NCBI RefSeq assembly: GCF_029028005.1
Contig: NZ_JAOTPO010000003.1
Location: 372,001-436,000, forward strand
Length of the DNA stretch: 64,000 bases
Reading direction: 5' to 3'
DNA from: Alkalihalobacterium chitinilyticum
Lineage (GTDB): Bacteria; Bacillota; Bacilli; Bacillales; Bacillaceae_F
This document shows, piece by piece, positions 45,558 through 56,949 of the stretch. Made by a program: the position numbers and the translations under genes. The notes below the pieces were generated by a model. That model was not told the DNA's origin. It ran no database searches and saw only the letters and a program-made list of their open reading frames with translations. Each line of letters starts with the position of its first letter. Within the stretch, counting starts at the first letter, position 1.

Positions 45558-45668
45558 TATCATTACTTTTCTATTTCATTACATTTTTGTTACTTCACGT
45601 ACAACCATATAATGGCATGGTAAAATAATATCAATTAATTTATCCTTTATAGGAAGTGAGGTCAAAGG

Positions 45669-46079
45669 ATGAGACATCATTTATCTTACTTGCTCTTATC
45701 GACCTTTTTAATTACTACAGGGTGTTGGTCATCAGAAGCAACTACTAATCCACTAGCAACAGATAATACAGAATATATGACTGTACTGTTTTCAAATGAA
45801 GAATCAATTTTGGAAGAAGCAAGTTTTTACGATGCTTTATTAGAGATGCAAAGATTATTTCCAGAGCACCACTTCCCGTTTCAAATTGTATACGCCAGCG
45901 AACGAAACGTAATCCGCTATTTTAATGTAAGTACATACCCAACTTTAATGGTACTTAGCGGTGATGATGTTCATTTAGTAATTGAAGGAACACATTCTAA
46001 AGAGGATATTATCAATTTACTTACTACCACTTTAAAAATGAATGAGCCCGAATTGTCTTATCATCATATTAAACATTAA
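45669..46079 (+). CDS. Thioredoxin-like lipoprotein without CXXC
   Basis: 136 aa. Lipobox LITTGC (Cys19) follows a hydrophobic signal. The mature part reads MTVLFSNEES, then a helix, FQIVYASERNVIRYFNVSTYPTLMVLSGDD and a terminal helix. The NVSTYPTLMVL segment is the thioredoxin cis-Pro loop, yet there is no cysteine pair, so a classical redox role is unlikely. It may be a binding or scaffold protein. AGGAAGTGAGG lies upstream. Confidence 0.7.
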   Translation: MRHHLSYLLLSTFLITTGCWSSEATTNPLATDNTEYMTVLFSNEESILEEASFYDALLEMQRLFPEHHFPFQIVYASERNVIRYFNVSTYPTLMVLSGDDVHLVIEGTHSKEDIINLLTTTLKMNEPELSYHHIKH

Positions 46080-46100
46080 TTCAATTAGCTTAATAATACA

Positions 46101-46127
46101 AAGAGGCTGACTTCAAGTCAGCCTCTT
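46101..46127. terminator. Bidirectional terminator before pdhD
   Basis: AAGAGGCTGACT / AGTCAGCCTCTT (12 bp, loop TCA) then TCTTTTTAT on the plus strand. It ends the lipoprotein gene and probably the pdh operon. Confidence 0.85.
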
Positions 46128-46157
46128 CTTTTTATAATCAGGGGAGAGAAATTCGAA

Positions 46158-47567
46158 CTATTTTACAATATGAATTGGCATACCAATAGCAACCTCAGCA
46201 GTCTCCATCGTAATCTCACCTAATGATGGATGTGCGTGAATGGTTAATGCAATATCTTCAGCTGTCATACCTGCTTCAATGGCAACGCATGCTTCTGAAA
46301 TCATGTCTGACGCGTTCGTTCCAGCAATTTGTACACCTAGGACCAAACCATCTTCTTTACGTGTTACCATTTTCATGAAGCCTTCTGTTTCATCCATTGA
46401 TAGTGCGCGACCATTAGCTGCAAATGGGAATTTAGATACAACTACATCGTATCCTTCCTCTTTTGCCTCTTTCTCATTTAAACCGACAGTTGCAAGTTCC
46501 GGACCTGAGAAAACAACCGCAGGAATAGCTAAATAATCTACTTCAGCAGGGTGGCCTGCAATAGCTTCAGCAGCCACTTTCGCTTCATAGGATGCTTTAT
46601 GAGCAAGCATTGGTCCAGGAACAATATCACCGATTGCATAGATCCCTTCAACAGATGTTCTGCACTGTTTATCTACTTTAATAAATCCACGCTCATCAAG
46701 TTCAACACCGATTTGTTCTAGACCAATTTCCTCCGTGTTAGGACGACGACCAACTGTTACTAAAACGTAATCCGCCTCAAACGTTTTCGTCTCACCTTTC
46801 ACTTCAGCTGTCACTGTAACTCCATTTTCAGTCTCTTCTACACCTTGCGCTAATGCTTCTGTGTAGAATTCTACACCGTTCTTTTTCATACGTTTCGTTA
46901 CAAGTTGACTCATTTGTTTTTCGAAGCCCGGTAGAATTTGCTTTCCACCTTCTAGTACAACAACTTCTGATCCAAGATTAGAATATGCTGCGCCTAGCTC
47001 TATACCAATGTAACCTCCACCGATAACAATTAACTTCTTAGGAAGTTCTGTTAAGTTAAGCGCCCCAGTTGAACTTAAGATCCGCTTACTGAATTTGAAA
47101 GCAGGAATTTCTATTGGACGAGATCCTGTTGCAATAATACAATTTTTAAATTTATAGGTTTGAGCTTGTTTATCATCCATAATACGTACCGAATCTTTAT
47201 CAGCGAAATATGCTTCACCTTTAACAATCTCAACTTTATTTCCTTTTATTAGCCCTTCAACGCCACCAGTTAATTTATTTACAACCGATGACTTCCATTC
47301 TTGCATTTTTGTAAAGTCTAAATTCACTTTATCAACTGTAATCCCCATATTTTCTGATGAGTTAGCATCATGAAAACGGTGACCTGCTTGAATTAAAGCT
47401 TTTGAAGGAATACAACCGACGTTTAAACAAACCCCACCGAGGTTGCCCTTTTCAACGATTGTTACTTTTTGTCCTAGTTGTGCAGCACGAATAGCTGCTA
47501 CATAACCGCCAGGGCCTGAACCAATGACGAGAGTATCTACTTCTGTTGCGAAATCTCCAACTACCAT
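46158..47567 (-). CDS. pdhD: Dihydrolipoyl dehydrogenase (E3)
   Basis: 469 aa. FAD motif [10 protein letters not shown] (16-25), redox disulfide GGVCLNVGC (Cys47/Cys52), NAD motif [11 protein letters not shown], and the active-site HAHPSLGE (His) near the C-terminus. It reoxidises dihydrolipoamide of PDH and other 2-oxoacid complexes. Follows pdhC by 4 nt with GGAGGG overlapping the end of pdhC. Confidence 0.97.
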   Translation of the reverse strand: MVVGDFATEVDTLVIGSGPGGYVAAIRAAQLGQKVTIVEKGNLGGVCLNVGCIPSKALIQAGHRFHDANSSENMGITVDKVNLDFTKMQEWKSSVVNKLTGGVEGLIKGNKVEIVKGEAYFADKDSVRIMDDKQAQTYKFKNCIIATGSRPIEIPAFKFSKRILSSTGALNLTELPKKLIVIGGGYIGIELGAAYSNLGSEVVVLEGGKQILPGFEKQMSQLVTKRMKKNGVEFYTEALAQGVEETENGVTVTAEVKGETKTFEADYVLVTVGRRPNTEEIGLEQIGVELDERGFIKVDKQCRTSVEGIYAIGDIVPGPMLAHKASYEAKVAAEAIAGHPAEVDYLAIPAVVFSGPELATVGLNEKEAKEEGYDVVVSKFPFAANGRALSMDETEGFMKMVTRKEDGLVLGVQIAGTNASDMISEACVAIEAGMTAEDIALTIHAHPSLGEITMETAEVAIGMPIHIVK

Positions 47568-47571
47568 TTGT

Positions 47572-48876
47572 TTATCCCTCCATTAATAACAATTGTGGGT
47601 CGTTTAATAAACGTTTTACATGATTTAAGGCATTTTGTGCTGTTACTCCATCAATTAAACGATGGTCATAACTTATTGATAAGTTTAGTACTGGAGCAGC
47701 TACAATTTCGCCGTTTTTAACAACAGCTTTTTCTTCAATACGTCCAATTCCTAAGATCGCAACTTCCGGATGGTTAATAACCGGTGTAAACCATGCACCA
47801 CGTGCTGAACCTAAGTTTGAAATTGTGCATGTTCCACCTTTCATTTCATTCGGACTTAACTTTCCGTCACGAGCTTTTACAGCTAATTCACTAATTTCTG
47901 CTGCAATTGTATAGATCGATTTGCGATCAGCATCTTTAACTACAGGTACAACTAAGCCTTGCTCTGTATCAGCTGCAATCCCGATATTAAAGTAGTTTTT
48001 ATAAACAATCTCTTCATTTACATCATCAATTGATGCATTTAAAGCAGGATATTTACGTAAAGCGGCAGTTAAAGCCTTAACTACATAAGGTAAGTATGTT
48101 AATTTAACACCTTGCTCAGCAGCAGATTCTTTATACTGTTTACGGTGTGCAACCAATGCAGTAACATCAATTTCATCCATATGCGTTACATGTGGTGCAG
48201 TATGCTTAGAATTAACCATTGCTTTTGCAATCGCCTTACGAATTCCTTTAAGCGGAACTCTTTCTTCATTAGCACCTTCTGGAATAGCAACAGGCGTTGT
48301 TTTTGGTGTTTGCGGAGCTTTTGCTGCTTCTTGAGCAGTTTCTTCTACTTGGTCTGTAGCAGCAGTTGTTTGTGTTTGTCCACCTGCTAAATAACGGTCA
48401 ATATCTTCTCTTACGATACGCCCATTAGTTCCTGTTCCTTGAACAGCACGAATATTAACTCCTTTTTCACGTGCATATTTTCGTACAGACGGCATAGCAA
48501 CGACACGACGGTTTTCATCCACTTCCGTTTCCGTAGCAACAGGTGCAGCCTCTTTCGTTTCTTCAGCTTTTACTTCTTCTTTTGCAGGTGCAGGAGCTTC
48601 CTCTTCATGATCACCGTGCGCTGATTGAGGAGCTTCACCATCAAAATCAATCGTTACTAGAACATCACCTACAACAGCAACTGTTCCTTCACTTACTTTA
48701 AGATCTAAGATTTTACCTTCAACTGGTGATGGGATTTCTACAACAGCTTTATCGTTTTGTACTTCAAGTAAAATATCATCTTCTTTTACTTCGTCACCTG
48801 GTTTAACAAACCATTTAACGATTTCACCTTCATGGATACCTTCACCGATATCAGGAAGTTTGAATTCAAATGCCAC
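47572..48876 (-). CDS. pdhC: Dihydrolipoamide acetyltransferase (E2)
   Basis: 434 aa from GTG 48876 (AAGGAGG 8-10 nt upstream). One lipoyl domain with Lys43 in [12 protein letters not shown], an Ala/Glu/Pro-rich linker (80-120), the E3-binding domain (about 122-160: [23 protein letters not shown]), a second Gln/Thr/Ala/Pro linker, and the catalytic domain ending SYDHRLIDG (His405, Asp409). Core of the PDH complex. A single lipoyl domain is normal for Gram-positive PDH E2. Confidence 0.97.
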   Translation of the reverse strand: MAFEFKLPDIGEGIHEGEIVKWFVKPGDEVKEDDILLEVQNDKAVVEIPSPVEGKILDLKVSEGTVAVVGDVLVTIDFDGEAPQSAHGDHEEEAPAPAKEEVKAEETKEAAPVATETEVDENRRVVAMPSVRKYAREKGVNIRAVQGTGTNGRIVREDIDRYLAGGQTQTTAATDQVEETAQEAAKAPQTPKTTPVAIPEGANEERVPLKGIRKAIAKAMVNSKHTAPHVTHMDEIDVTALVAHRKQYKESAAEQGVKLTYLPYVVKALTAALRKYPALNASIDDVNEEIVYKNYFNIGIAADTEQGLVVPVVKDADRKSIYTIAAEISELAVKARDGKLSPNEMKGGTCTISNLGSARGAWFTPVINHPEVAILGIGRIEEKAVVKNGEIVAAPVLNLSISYDHRLIDGVTAQNALNHVKRLLNDPQLLLMEG

Positions 48877-48993
48877 GAAAAGCGCCTCCTTTTTGTCCGT
48901 TAATTTTTGTCATTATTTACAGTCTTTATGCCAAATAAAATTAGACGGGTTCAATATTTGACCTAATATTTAGGTTGAAATTCGTGAAAAAAG

Positions 48994-49028
48994 ACTGAAA
49001 AAGAAACCTGTAAGACTTCTTTTTCAGT
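48994..49028 (-). terminator. Terminator-like hairpin between pdhB and pdhC
   Basis: ACTGAAAAAGAA / TTCTTTTTCAGT (12 bp, loop of 11), then CTTTTTT on the minus strand, 9 nt after the pdhB stop. Possible attenuator inside the pdhABCD unit; the pdhB-pdhC gap is 160 nt while the other gaps are 3-4 nt. Confidence 0.7.
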
Positions 49029-49036
49029 ACTACTAA

Positions 49037-50014
49037 TTAAAAGTTAACGACTTGCTTCGCTTTCTCAACGATATCTTTATAGTCCGGAAGCCATACATCT
49101 TCAGCGGCAGCAAACGGGTACACTGTATCCGGAGCGGTTACACGTAATACTGGTGCCTCCAAATGAAGGATTGCACGTTCAGTAATTTCAGCCATAACAT
49201 TTGCAGCAACTCCAGCTTGTTTTTGAGCTTCTTGTACAACGATCGCACGATTTGTTTTTTCAATAGAAGCAATGATTGTATCAATATCTAGCGGACTCAC
49301 CGTACGAAGGTCAATAATTTCCGCATCGATACCTTCTTTTTCGAGTTCTTCTGCAGCTTTTAGTGAAGAGTGAACCATCGCACCATATGTAATGATAGAA
49401 ATGTCTTTACCTTCACGTTTAACGTCAGCTTTACCAAGTGGAATTGTATACTCTTCCTCAGGCACTTCTCCACGGAAAGAACGATATAATTTCATATGTT
49501 CCAAGAAGATAACAGGGTCGTTATCACGAATTGCAGAAATTAATAAACCCTTTGCATCATAAGGAGTTGAAGGATAAACGACTTTAAGACCTGGCGTTTG
49601 AGCGACTAATCCCTCTAAGTTATCTGCATGTAATTCTGGAGTTTTTACCCCGCCACCTAATGGTGAACGAACGGTAATTGGTGAATGATACTTTCCACCA
49701 GAACGGTAACGCATACGTGCCATTTGAGCTGCTACTGAGTCAAACACCTCAAATACGAAACCGAAAAATTGAATTTCCATTACAGGGCGGAAACCAGTTA
49801 AACCTAAACCAATTGCTAATCCACCGATTCCAGATTCAGCTAATGGAGTATCGAATACGCGCTCTTCACCGAACTCAGCTTGTAAGCCGTCAGTAGCACG
49901 GAATACTCCACCGTTTTTTCCGACGTCTTCTCCAAATACGAGAACATTCTCATCTCTTTTCAGCTCATTACGCATTGCATCGGTAATGGCTTGAATCATC
50001 GTCATTTGCGCCAT
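49037..50014 (-). CDS. pdhB: Pyruvate dehydrogenase E1 beta
   Basis: 325 aa. Typical beta subunit: [102 protein letters not shown]. With PdhA it decarboxylates pyruvate using ThDP. The ATG has AAAGGAG at the end of pdhA; the gap is 3 nt, indicating coupled translation. Confidence 0.97.
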   Translation of the reverse strand: MAQMTMIQAITDAMRNELKRDENVLVFGEDVGKNGGVFRATDGLQAEFGEERVFDTPLAESGIGGLAIGLGLTGFRPVMEIQFFGFVFEVFDSVAAQMARMRYRSGGKYHSPITVRSPLGGGVKTPELHADNLEGLVAQTPGLKVVYPSTPYDAKGLLISAIRDNDPVIFLEHMKLYRSFRGEVPEEEYTIPLGKADVKREGKDISIITYGAMVHSSLKAAEELEKEGIDAEIIDLRTVSPLDIDTIIASIEKTNRAIVVQEAQKQAGVAANVMAEITERAILHLEAPVLRVTAPDTVYPFAAAEDVWLPDYKDIVEKAKQVVNF

Positions 50015-50017
50015 GGA

Positions 50018-51651
<1,634 letters not shown>

Positions 51652-51685
51652 ACAAAAAAAAGGAAATGCCATAACGGACACTTCC
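51652..51685 (-). terminator. Terminator of ykyA
   Basis: On the minus strand GGAAGTG pairs with CATTTCC (one G-U, loop of 10) and nine T follow. Confidence 0.75.
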
Positions 51686-51693
51686 TCTTTTCG

Positions 51694-52350
51694 TTAATCT
51701 ACAAACGTAATATCTAATTCAGCCAGCGTATAAAATTCTTTTTTCTCTTCATTGTAAGCTTCCGTGTATTCGTTAAATACATCCTTAGCTTCCATTACTC
51801 TTTCATACGCTTCATTGATTTCATCGATTTTTTCTTGTAATTCATCAATGGTTAAGTCTTCTTGTTGTAACATGGTATATAATTCTTCGTCTAGACTAAG
51901 CGCCATGTCATATTCATCGTATAGTACTTGATAGCTCTCAAATCTATTGGTCATCGTTTCTTTTAATTGGAGAGCGAAATTTTTAAGTTCTTCGTCTTTC
52001 AATTCTTCAATTTCAGCTTCAATTTTTAAAAATTCTTCATAGCCTGCTTCAATACTCATTTTTTCTTTATCCATTAACTGCTTTCTCTCTTGTACAATCG
52101 CAATAGCCTGTTGTGAAAGGTCTACAATTTCTTCGTATTCAGACATACCTAATTTAATAATCTGTTCATACAGTTCGTGCTCTTTCTTTTCAGCTATTAT
52201 AAGCGGTTCTTGTTGTTGTTCAAAAACCTCCTCTAGTACAACCGCCTTTTCCATATGGGTGTACATATTTTCTGCTGGATTGTTTCCACAGGCAGCGAGG
52301 AACATCACCATTGTTATACTTAAAATCAAACCAAAATGTTTCAGTTTCAA
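51694..52350 (-). CDS. ykyA: YkyA-family lipoprotein
   Basis: 218 aa. Lipobox FLAAC (Cys21), then an almost entirely helical, strongly acidic mature protein predicted to be coiled coil (EVFEQQQEPLIIAEKKEHELYEQ, EEFLKIEAEIEELKDEELKN, LTIDELQEKIDEINEAYERV). This matches YkyA (putative cell-wall-binding lipoprotein) which lies beside pdhA in B. subtilis. It is anchored to the outer membrane face. No enzyme motif. Confidence 0.9.
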   Translation of the reverse strand: MKLKHFGLILSITMVMFLAACGNNPAENMYTHMEKAVVLEEVFEQQQEPLIIAEKKEHELYEQIIKLGMSEYEEIVDLSQQAIAIVQERKQLMDKEKMSIEAGYEEFLKIEAEIEELKDEELKNFALQLKETMTNRFESYQVLYDEYDMALSLDEELYTMLQQEDLTIDELQEKIDEINEAYERVMEAKDVFNEYTEAYNEEKKEFYTLAELDITFVD

Positions 52351-52560
52351 ACTGAAAACCTCCTATCTCCAAAATCCCAATAATACATATTCATTAATAA
52401 AAACACTATACGAAAACACACCAGTTGACAATATTTATTTCAACGCGCTTGTACTTTTATAGGTAGTATATTGAGTTTAAAGAAATATAGTACTTTAAAC
52501 TACATGAAAAATTTATGTTCTTTAAAAATTTCCAATTGAAAATTGGGTATATGACCAAAC

Positions 52561-52586
52561 ACGATTATATTTCCCTGCATAGGTTA
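52561..52586 (+). promoter_or_regulatory. Sigma-K-like promoter of the YjcZ-like gene
   Basis: CATAGGTTA (52578-52586) fits the sigma-K -10 consensus CATANNNTA; an AC dinucleotide (52561-52562) lies 15 nt upstream. Late mother-cell expression would suit a YjcZ-type sporulation protein. Confidence 0.5.
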
Positions 52587-52634
52587 TTAGTGAGTCGCAA
52601 GAAAGCGATGCATTTTCAAAAGGAGGTCATATAA

Positions 52635-52802
52635 ATGTACGGACACGGATACGGATGCTATGATCCTTGTGGATATGGTTACGGACCACAAGTTGCAGGT
52701 GTTGCACACACACCTGGTTACGGACGCGGAAGAGGCTTCGCTTTAATTGTTGTTCTCTTCATTCTATTAATTATTGTTGGTGCGTCTAAATACGGCTGCT
52801 AA
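52635..52802 (+). CDS. YjcZ-family sporulation peptide
   Basis: 55 aa. The first half is Gly/Tyr-rich ([20 protein letters not shown]). The second is a single hydrophobic helix with the YjcZ signature [18 protein letters not shown]. It has a strong AAGGAGG signal 7 nt before the ATG, a sigma-K-like promoter and its own terminator. These short membrane peptides are widespread in spore formers and some are mother-cell products; the exact function is unknown. Confidence 0.88.
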   Translation: MYGHGYGCYDPCGYGYGPQVAGVAHTPGYGRGRGFALIVVLFILLIIVGASKYGC

Positions 52803-52813
52803 TATTTTATAAA

Positions 52814-52845
52814 AAAAACGGAGGTCAAAAAGACTTCCGTTTTTT
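52814..52845 (+). terminator. Terminator of the YjcZ-like gene
   Basis: AAAAACGGAGGTC / GACTTCCGTTTTT (13 bp with one mismatch/wobble) with a T-run, 12 nt after the stop. Confidence 0.85.
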
Positions 52846-52937
52846 CCATTTTACCTTTTTGGTATACTATAATTACGAAATAATATATGTTTATTAAGAT
52901 ACATATGTAAATGTAGATAAAGGGGTTGTAAGAAGAA

Positions 52938-53483
52938 ATGATCACAATGAAAGATGTTATTCGAGAAGGGCACCCTGTTTTAAGACAAATTGCAAAAGAT
53001 GTTCCGCTTCCACCATCAAAAGAAGACAGAGAAACTTTAGAAGGAATGCTTCAATTTGTTATTAATAGTCAAGACCCTGAAATAGCAGAACGTTATAATT
53101 TAAGGCCCGGAATCGGTATTGCTGCACCGCAAATTGGAATTAGTAAACGAATGATTGCTGTTCATGTATATGACGAAAATGAGGAATTAATAAGCTGCGG
53201 GATGTTTAATCCGAAGATTATCAGCCACTCCGTTGAACTAAATCACTTAGAGAATGGTGAGGGTTGTCTTTCTGTTGATCGAGACGTTCCTGGACTCGTC
53301 CCACGATACTCTAGGATAACGGTAAAAGGAACTACACTTGAGGGCGAAGAAGTTTCAATGCGTTTGAAAGGACTAGTTTCCATTGTGTTCCAACATGAAA
53401 TAGATCACTTAAATGGAATTATGTTCTACGACCGTATAGAAGGTTACCAAGATAAATTTACCAAACCACTTCCTAAGCTATAA
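52938..53483 (+). CDS. def: Peptide deformylase (type 2)
   Basis: 181 aa. Motif 1 GIGIAAPQIG (58-67), motif 2 EGCLS with the metal Cys110, motif 3 FQHEIDHLNG with His153, Glu154 and His157. It removes the formyl group from nascent proteins. The longer insert near residues 40-58 is typical of type 2 Gram-positive enzymes. Matches B. subtilis YkrB (DefB) by position. Confidence 0.96.
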   Translation: MITMKDVIREGHPVLRQIAKDVPLPPSKEDRETLEGMLQFVINSQDPEIAERYNLRPGIGIAAPQIGISKRMIAVHVYDENEELISCGMFNPKIISHSVELNHLENGEGCLSVDRDVPGLVPRYSRITVKGTTLEGEEVSMRLKGLVSIVFQHEIDHLNGIMFYDRIEGYQDKFTKPLPKL

Positions 53484-53487
53484 CACA

Positions 53488-53521
53488 AAGACGTGACTAC
53501 AAATCGTGTGTCACGTCTTTT
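53488..53521. terminator. Bidirectional terminator def/ykrA
   Basis: AAAGACGTGAC / GTCACGTCTTT (11 bp; short internal extension in the loop), with T-run on the plus side, between convergent genes. Confidence 0.8.
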
Positions 53522-53531
53522 CTTATCGCAT

Positions 53532-54320
53532 TTATCTCAACAGTCCAACCTTTTTCAGGCCGACTAAAATCCCGTCATCGTCTACATGGTTCGTTACTAT
53601 ATTTGCGACATCTTTCACCTCTTCGTGACCATTCCCCATCGCTACACCCGTACCTACATAAGACAACATCTCTTTATCATTTAAACCATCACCAAAAGCA
53701 TAGGCGTTTTCAACAGGGATATCCATCTGCTTTAAAAGGATTTCAATTCCTTTTGCTTTGGAACCTCCATTGGGTAAGACATCAATAGAATAACGGTGCC
53801 ACCTGACATAATCAAAGTGATCATGTCCATGCATGTACATCTCTTCATGATGATCTTCACAGAAAATCAACGCTTGATATACTTCTTGTGAATGGTAAAA
53901 GCCTGGATTGTAGTCAGGTAAATGAAGCTTTAAGCTGCTAATACATTCATGAATATAAGGGTGCTCTTTATAATTAGAATAGTGATTATTATCGTCTAAG
54001 AAGATCATTGGATGTTCATTTGCCAAGGCGTCCTTCTCTAGTACTTTAAGTTTGTCTGTTTCTAACGGTGATTTAAAAATAACATCATTGTTAAAAATCA
54101 CATAGGAACCGTTGAAGCTGATATATGTATCAATTCCTAATTCATCCCGCAACCCTTTGTACATAAAAGGCGCCCTCCCAGTCGCAATAGCAACATGAAC
54201 TCCATTTCGTTTCAACTCATTAATCGCAGCTACTGTTGAACCAGGTATCATTTTGTTATGGTCATATAATGTTCCGTCAATGTCAAAAAAAACAATTTTC
54301 TCTTCTCTTCCCTTCATCAT
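53532..54320 (-). CDS. ykrA: Cof-type HAD-superfamily phosphatase (YkrA)
   Basis: 262 aa. HAD motif I FFDIDGTLYDH (near residue 11), motif II AIATGRAPF, motif III GSKAKGIEILL (Lys), motif IV YAFGDGLNDKEMLSYVGTGVAMGNGHEEVK. The alpha/beta cap makes it a Cof/IIB sugar-phosphate type enzyme. Substrate unknown. B. subtilis YkrA is the syntenic counterpart. Confidence 0.92.
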   Translation of the reverse strand: MMKGREEKIVFFDIDGTLYDHNKMIPGSTVAAINELKRNGVHVAIATGRAPFMYKGLRDELGIDTYISFNGSYVIFNNDVIFKSPLETDKLKVLEKDALANEHPMIFLDDNNHYSNYKEHPYIHECISSLKLHLPDYNPGFYHSQEVYQALIFCEDHHEEMYMHGHDHFDYVRWHRYSIDVLPNGGSKAKGIEILLKQMDIPVENAYAFGDGLNDKEMLSYVGTGVAMGNGHEEVKDVANIVTNHVDDDGILVGLKKVGLLR

Positions 54321-54653
54321 TGAACATAGCTCCTTCTCTAATTTATATTATTTACTTTTTTATAATTAAAACCTATTGTTGCTATTGTACCGTTAGCTAA
54401 GCAATACTTCGTTCTAATCACACTTTGGCCTAAAGCTTCAAAAAAGAACCAAAACAAAGATGGGCTTAATTTTTAAACAAAATAAAAATTCAAAACTTAC
54501 TCTTTTAAGTATGAAGGATTTCAAACTGAGTTTAAAGGAAAAATATTAATAGCCATTTATTACCTTGTAGTTTTTTTATAAATTTCCACATACTAAGACA
54601 AACAAAATGTTAGGACCGTATATTTTATCACTTCCTAAAAGGAGGCGGATGAC
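54321..54653 (+). other. Intergenic region upstream of the micro-ORF
   Basis: 333 nt without a gene. A weak sigma-A-like promoter for the micro-ORF can be drawn (TTGTAG 54565-54570, 18 nt, CATACT 54589-54594). Nothing else is supported. Confidence 0.35.
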
Positions 54654-54737
54654 ATGCTAAAAAAATTGAAACGAAAATTGGTCAAGCACTGTCGAGGAAT
54701 ACTTCCCAAAAAAAGACTTGCGCAAAGCCCACATTAA
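54654..54737 (+). CDS. 27-residue basic micropeptide
   Basis: MLKKLKRKLVKHCRGILPKK begins a 27-aa, very basic peptide (about ten Lys/Arg, two His, one Cys). AAAAGGAGG lies 8 nt before ATG 54654, and a hairpin terminator follows 14 nt after the stop, so it forms a complete small transcription unit. It does not match a family I know. It could be amphipathic and membrane- or RNA-binding, which is inference. It lies 170 nt upstream of rpoY-rnjA. Confidence 0.5.
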   Translation: MLKKLKRKLVKHCRGILPKKRLAQSPH

Positions 54738-54751
54738 AACGTATAACTAAC

Positions 54752-54785
54752 AAAGGGAAGATTTTCAAAAAAGCTTCCCCTTTTT
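54752..54785 (+). terminator. Terminator of the micro-ORF unit
   Basis: AAAGGGAAG / CTTCCCCTTT (one bulge) with a T5 run. Confidence 0.65.
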
Positions 54786-54909
54786 ACATAAAAAATGAAT
54801 ATTATTGAAATAAATTGGCAAAGAAGAATAAATGCATGAAAATCTAACCAATTTAATTTATAATATGATAATAAATAAAAGGTTCAACACTTATTAAAGG
54901 AGAGGTATT

Positions 54910-55119
54910 ATGATTTATAAAGTATTCTATCAACCAAGACCCGACCAAGTTCCTGTTCGAGAAAATACAAGGTCTTATTATGTTGAAGCGAACAGTGAAA
55001 GAGAAGCTCGAAAAAAACTTGCCGACAAAAACATCAGCATCGAATTTGTCCAACAAATATCAGGTGTGTTTCTTGAGTATGAAAAACAAAATCCTAACTT
55101 CCAGATAGAACAGGGGTAA
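54910..55119 (+). CDS. rpoY: RNA polymerase epsilon subunit
   Basis: 69 aa. [20 protein letters not shown] and [28 protein letters not shown] match YkzG/RpoY, the small Gram-positive RNA polymerase subunit that resembles phage Gp2 and protects against phage or helps polymerase stalled complexes. It is 3 nt upstream of rnjA and co-transcribed, as in B. subtilis. TAAAGGAGAGG precedes the ATG. Confidence 0.94.
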   Translation: MIYKVFYQPRPDQVPVRENTRSYYVEANSEREARKKLADKNISIEFVQQISGVFLEYEKQNPNFQIEQG

Positions 55120-55122
55120 GAC

Positions 55123-56790
55123 ATGAAACAAGCTAAACCAAATCAAGCATCCGTTTTTGCATTAGGCGGCCTAGGTGAGATCGGCAAGAACACCTATGCA
55201 GTCCAATATCAAGACGAAATCATATTAATTGATGCGGGAATTAAATTTCCAGAGGATGAGCTCCTAGGAATTGATTATGTCATTCCCGATTACACATACC
55301 TAGTTCGGAACGAAGAAAAAATTAAAGGTCTATTTATAACGCACGGACATGAAGACCACATCGGTGGAATTCCATATTTAATGCGAGACGTAAATATTCC
55401 CATTTATGGCGGAAAACTAGCTCTTGGTTTAATTAAAAATAAATTAGAAGAGCATGGACTACTTCGCAAAGTAAAAATGCACGAAATTCATGAAGATCAA
55501 CCGATTAAATTTGCCAATACAACTGTAGAATTTTTCAGAACGACTCATAGTATCCCTGATGCATATGGAATTGTAGTAAAAACACCAGCTGGCAGCATCG
55601 TTCATACTGGTGATTTTAAATTTGATTTTACACCTGTTGGTGAACCAGCCAATTTAACAAAAATGGCTAAAATCGGTGAGGAAGGCGTACTATGCCTCCT
55701 TTCAGACAGTACCAATAGTGAGATCCCTGAATTTACCATGTCAGAGCGTAAAGTCGGTGAAAGTATTGACAGTATTTTTAGAAAAGTAGAGGGGCGCGTC
55801 ATTTTTGCAACCTTCGCTTCGAATATTCATCGTTTACAGCAAGTTGTCGAATCTGCAGTTCAGTACGGTAGAAAAATAGCCGTATTCGGAAGAAGTATGG
55901 AATCGGCTTTAACAATTGGACAAGATCTTGGATATATTCGTGCACCTAAAGGTACATTTATAGAACCATCGCAATTAAATAAACTTCCTGACAACCAAGT
56001 AACGATTCTATGTACAGGAAGCCAAGGTGAACCAATGGCTGCATTATCACGAATTGCCTTTGGTACGCATCGACAAATCCAAATTATTCCTGGAGATACG
56101 GTTGTATTTTCATCGTCTCCAATACCAGGCAATACTTTAAGTGTGAGTAAGACGATTAATCAGCTTTATCGTGTTGGTGCGAATGTCATTCACGGTTCTT
56201 TAAGCAACATTCATACTTCTGGTCATGGTGGACAAGAAGAACAAAAGTTAATGTTACGACTCATCAAGCCTCAATATTTCTTACCTATTCACGGAGAGTA
56301 TCGTATGTTAAAAATGCATACGAAGCTCGCACAAGATTGTGGTGTACCTGAGAAAAATTGCTTTATTATGGATAACGGTGAAGTCCTTTCAATGAATAAA
56401 GAAGAAGCCATAATTTCTGGTAAGGTTCCTTCTGGTTCAGTTTATGTAGACGGCAGCGGTATAGGCGATATTGGAAATATTGTTTTACGGGACCGTCGCA
56501 TCCTATCTGAAGAAGGGTTAGTAGTTGTTGTTGTAAGCTTAAATATGAAAGAATTTAAAGTGTCTGCCGGACCAGATATTATCTCTCGAGGATTTGTCTA
56601 CATGCGTGAAGCTGGAGATTTAATTCAAGAAGCACAGCAAATGCTTGCAAAACACCTTGATGAGGTCATGGAAAGAAAAACGACGCAATGGTCTGAAATC
56701 AAAAATGAAATAAGTGATATTCTTGGTCCTTTCCTTTACGAGCGTACGAAGAGAAAGCCAATGATATTACCTATAATTATGGAAGTGTAA
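55123..56790 (+). CDS. rnjA: Ribonuclease J1
   Basis: 555 aa. Metallo-beta-lactamase motif HGHEDHIGG (His74, His76, Asp78, His79), [21 protein letters not shown], beta-CASP motifs ([30 protein letters not shown]) and the C-terminal dimerisation domain. It has 5'-3' exo- and endonuclease activity in mRNA decay and rRNA processing. In B. subtilis its activity is enhanced by GapA-SR1P, and SR1P is encoded at 38.4 kb here. Confidence 0.97.
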   Translation: MKQAKPNQASVFALGGLGEIGKNTYAVQYQDEIILIDAGIKFPEDELLGIDYVIPDYTYLVRNEEKIKGLFITHGHEDHIGGIPYLMRDVNIPIYGGKLALGLIKNKLEEHGLLRKVKMHEIHEDQPIKFANTTVEFFRTTHSIPDAYGIVVKTPAGSIVHTGDFKFDFTPVGEPANLTKMAKIGEEGVLCLLSDSTNSEIPEFTMSERKVGESIDSIFRKVEGRVIFATFASNIHRLQQVVESAVQYGRKIAVFGRSMESALTIGQDLGYIRAPKGTFIEPSQLNKLPDNQVTILCTGSQGEPMAALSRIAFGTHRQIQIIPGDTVVFSSSPIPGNTLSVSKTINQLYRVGANVIHGSLSNIHTSGHGGQEEQKLMLRLIKPQYFLPIHGEYRMLKMHTKLAQDCGVPEKNCFIMDNGEVLSMNKEEAIISGKVPSGSVYVDGSGIGDIGNIVLRDRRILSEEGLVVVVVSLNMKEFKVSAGPDIISRGFVYMREAGDLIQEAQQMLAKHLDEVMERKTTQWSEIKNEISDILGPFLYERTKRKPMILPIIMEV

Positions 56791-56800
56791 AACCCATAGT

Positions 56801-56843
56801 AAAAAGAGTAGGAGGTACCAGTTTAATGACCTCTACTCTTTTT
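56801..56843 (+). terminator. Terminator of rpoY-rnjA
   Basis: AAAAAGAGTAGgAGGT / ACCTcTACTCTTTTT (long stem, one mismatch) with a T-run. Confidence 0.85.
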
Positions 56844-56949
56844 ATTTTGGTTAATCGAGCCTCGTATGTTGCTCTCATACTTTCTAATTATAAATATTGG
56901 TGCTCTTCTACTTTCTTAATATAAACTATATTCTAAAATATTAATTCAT

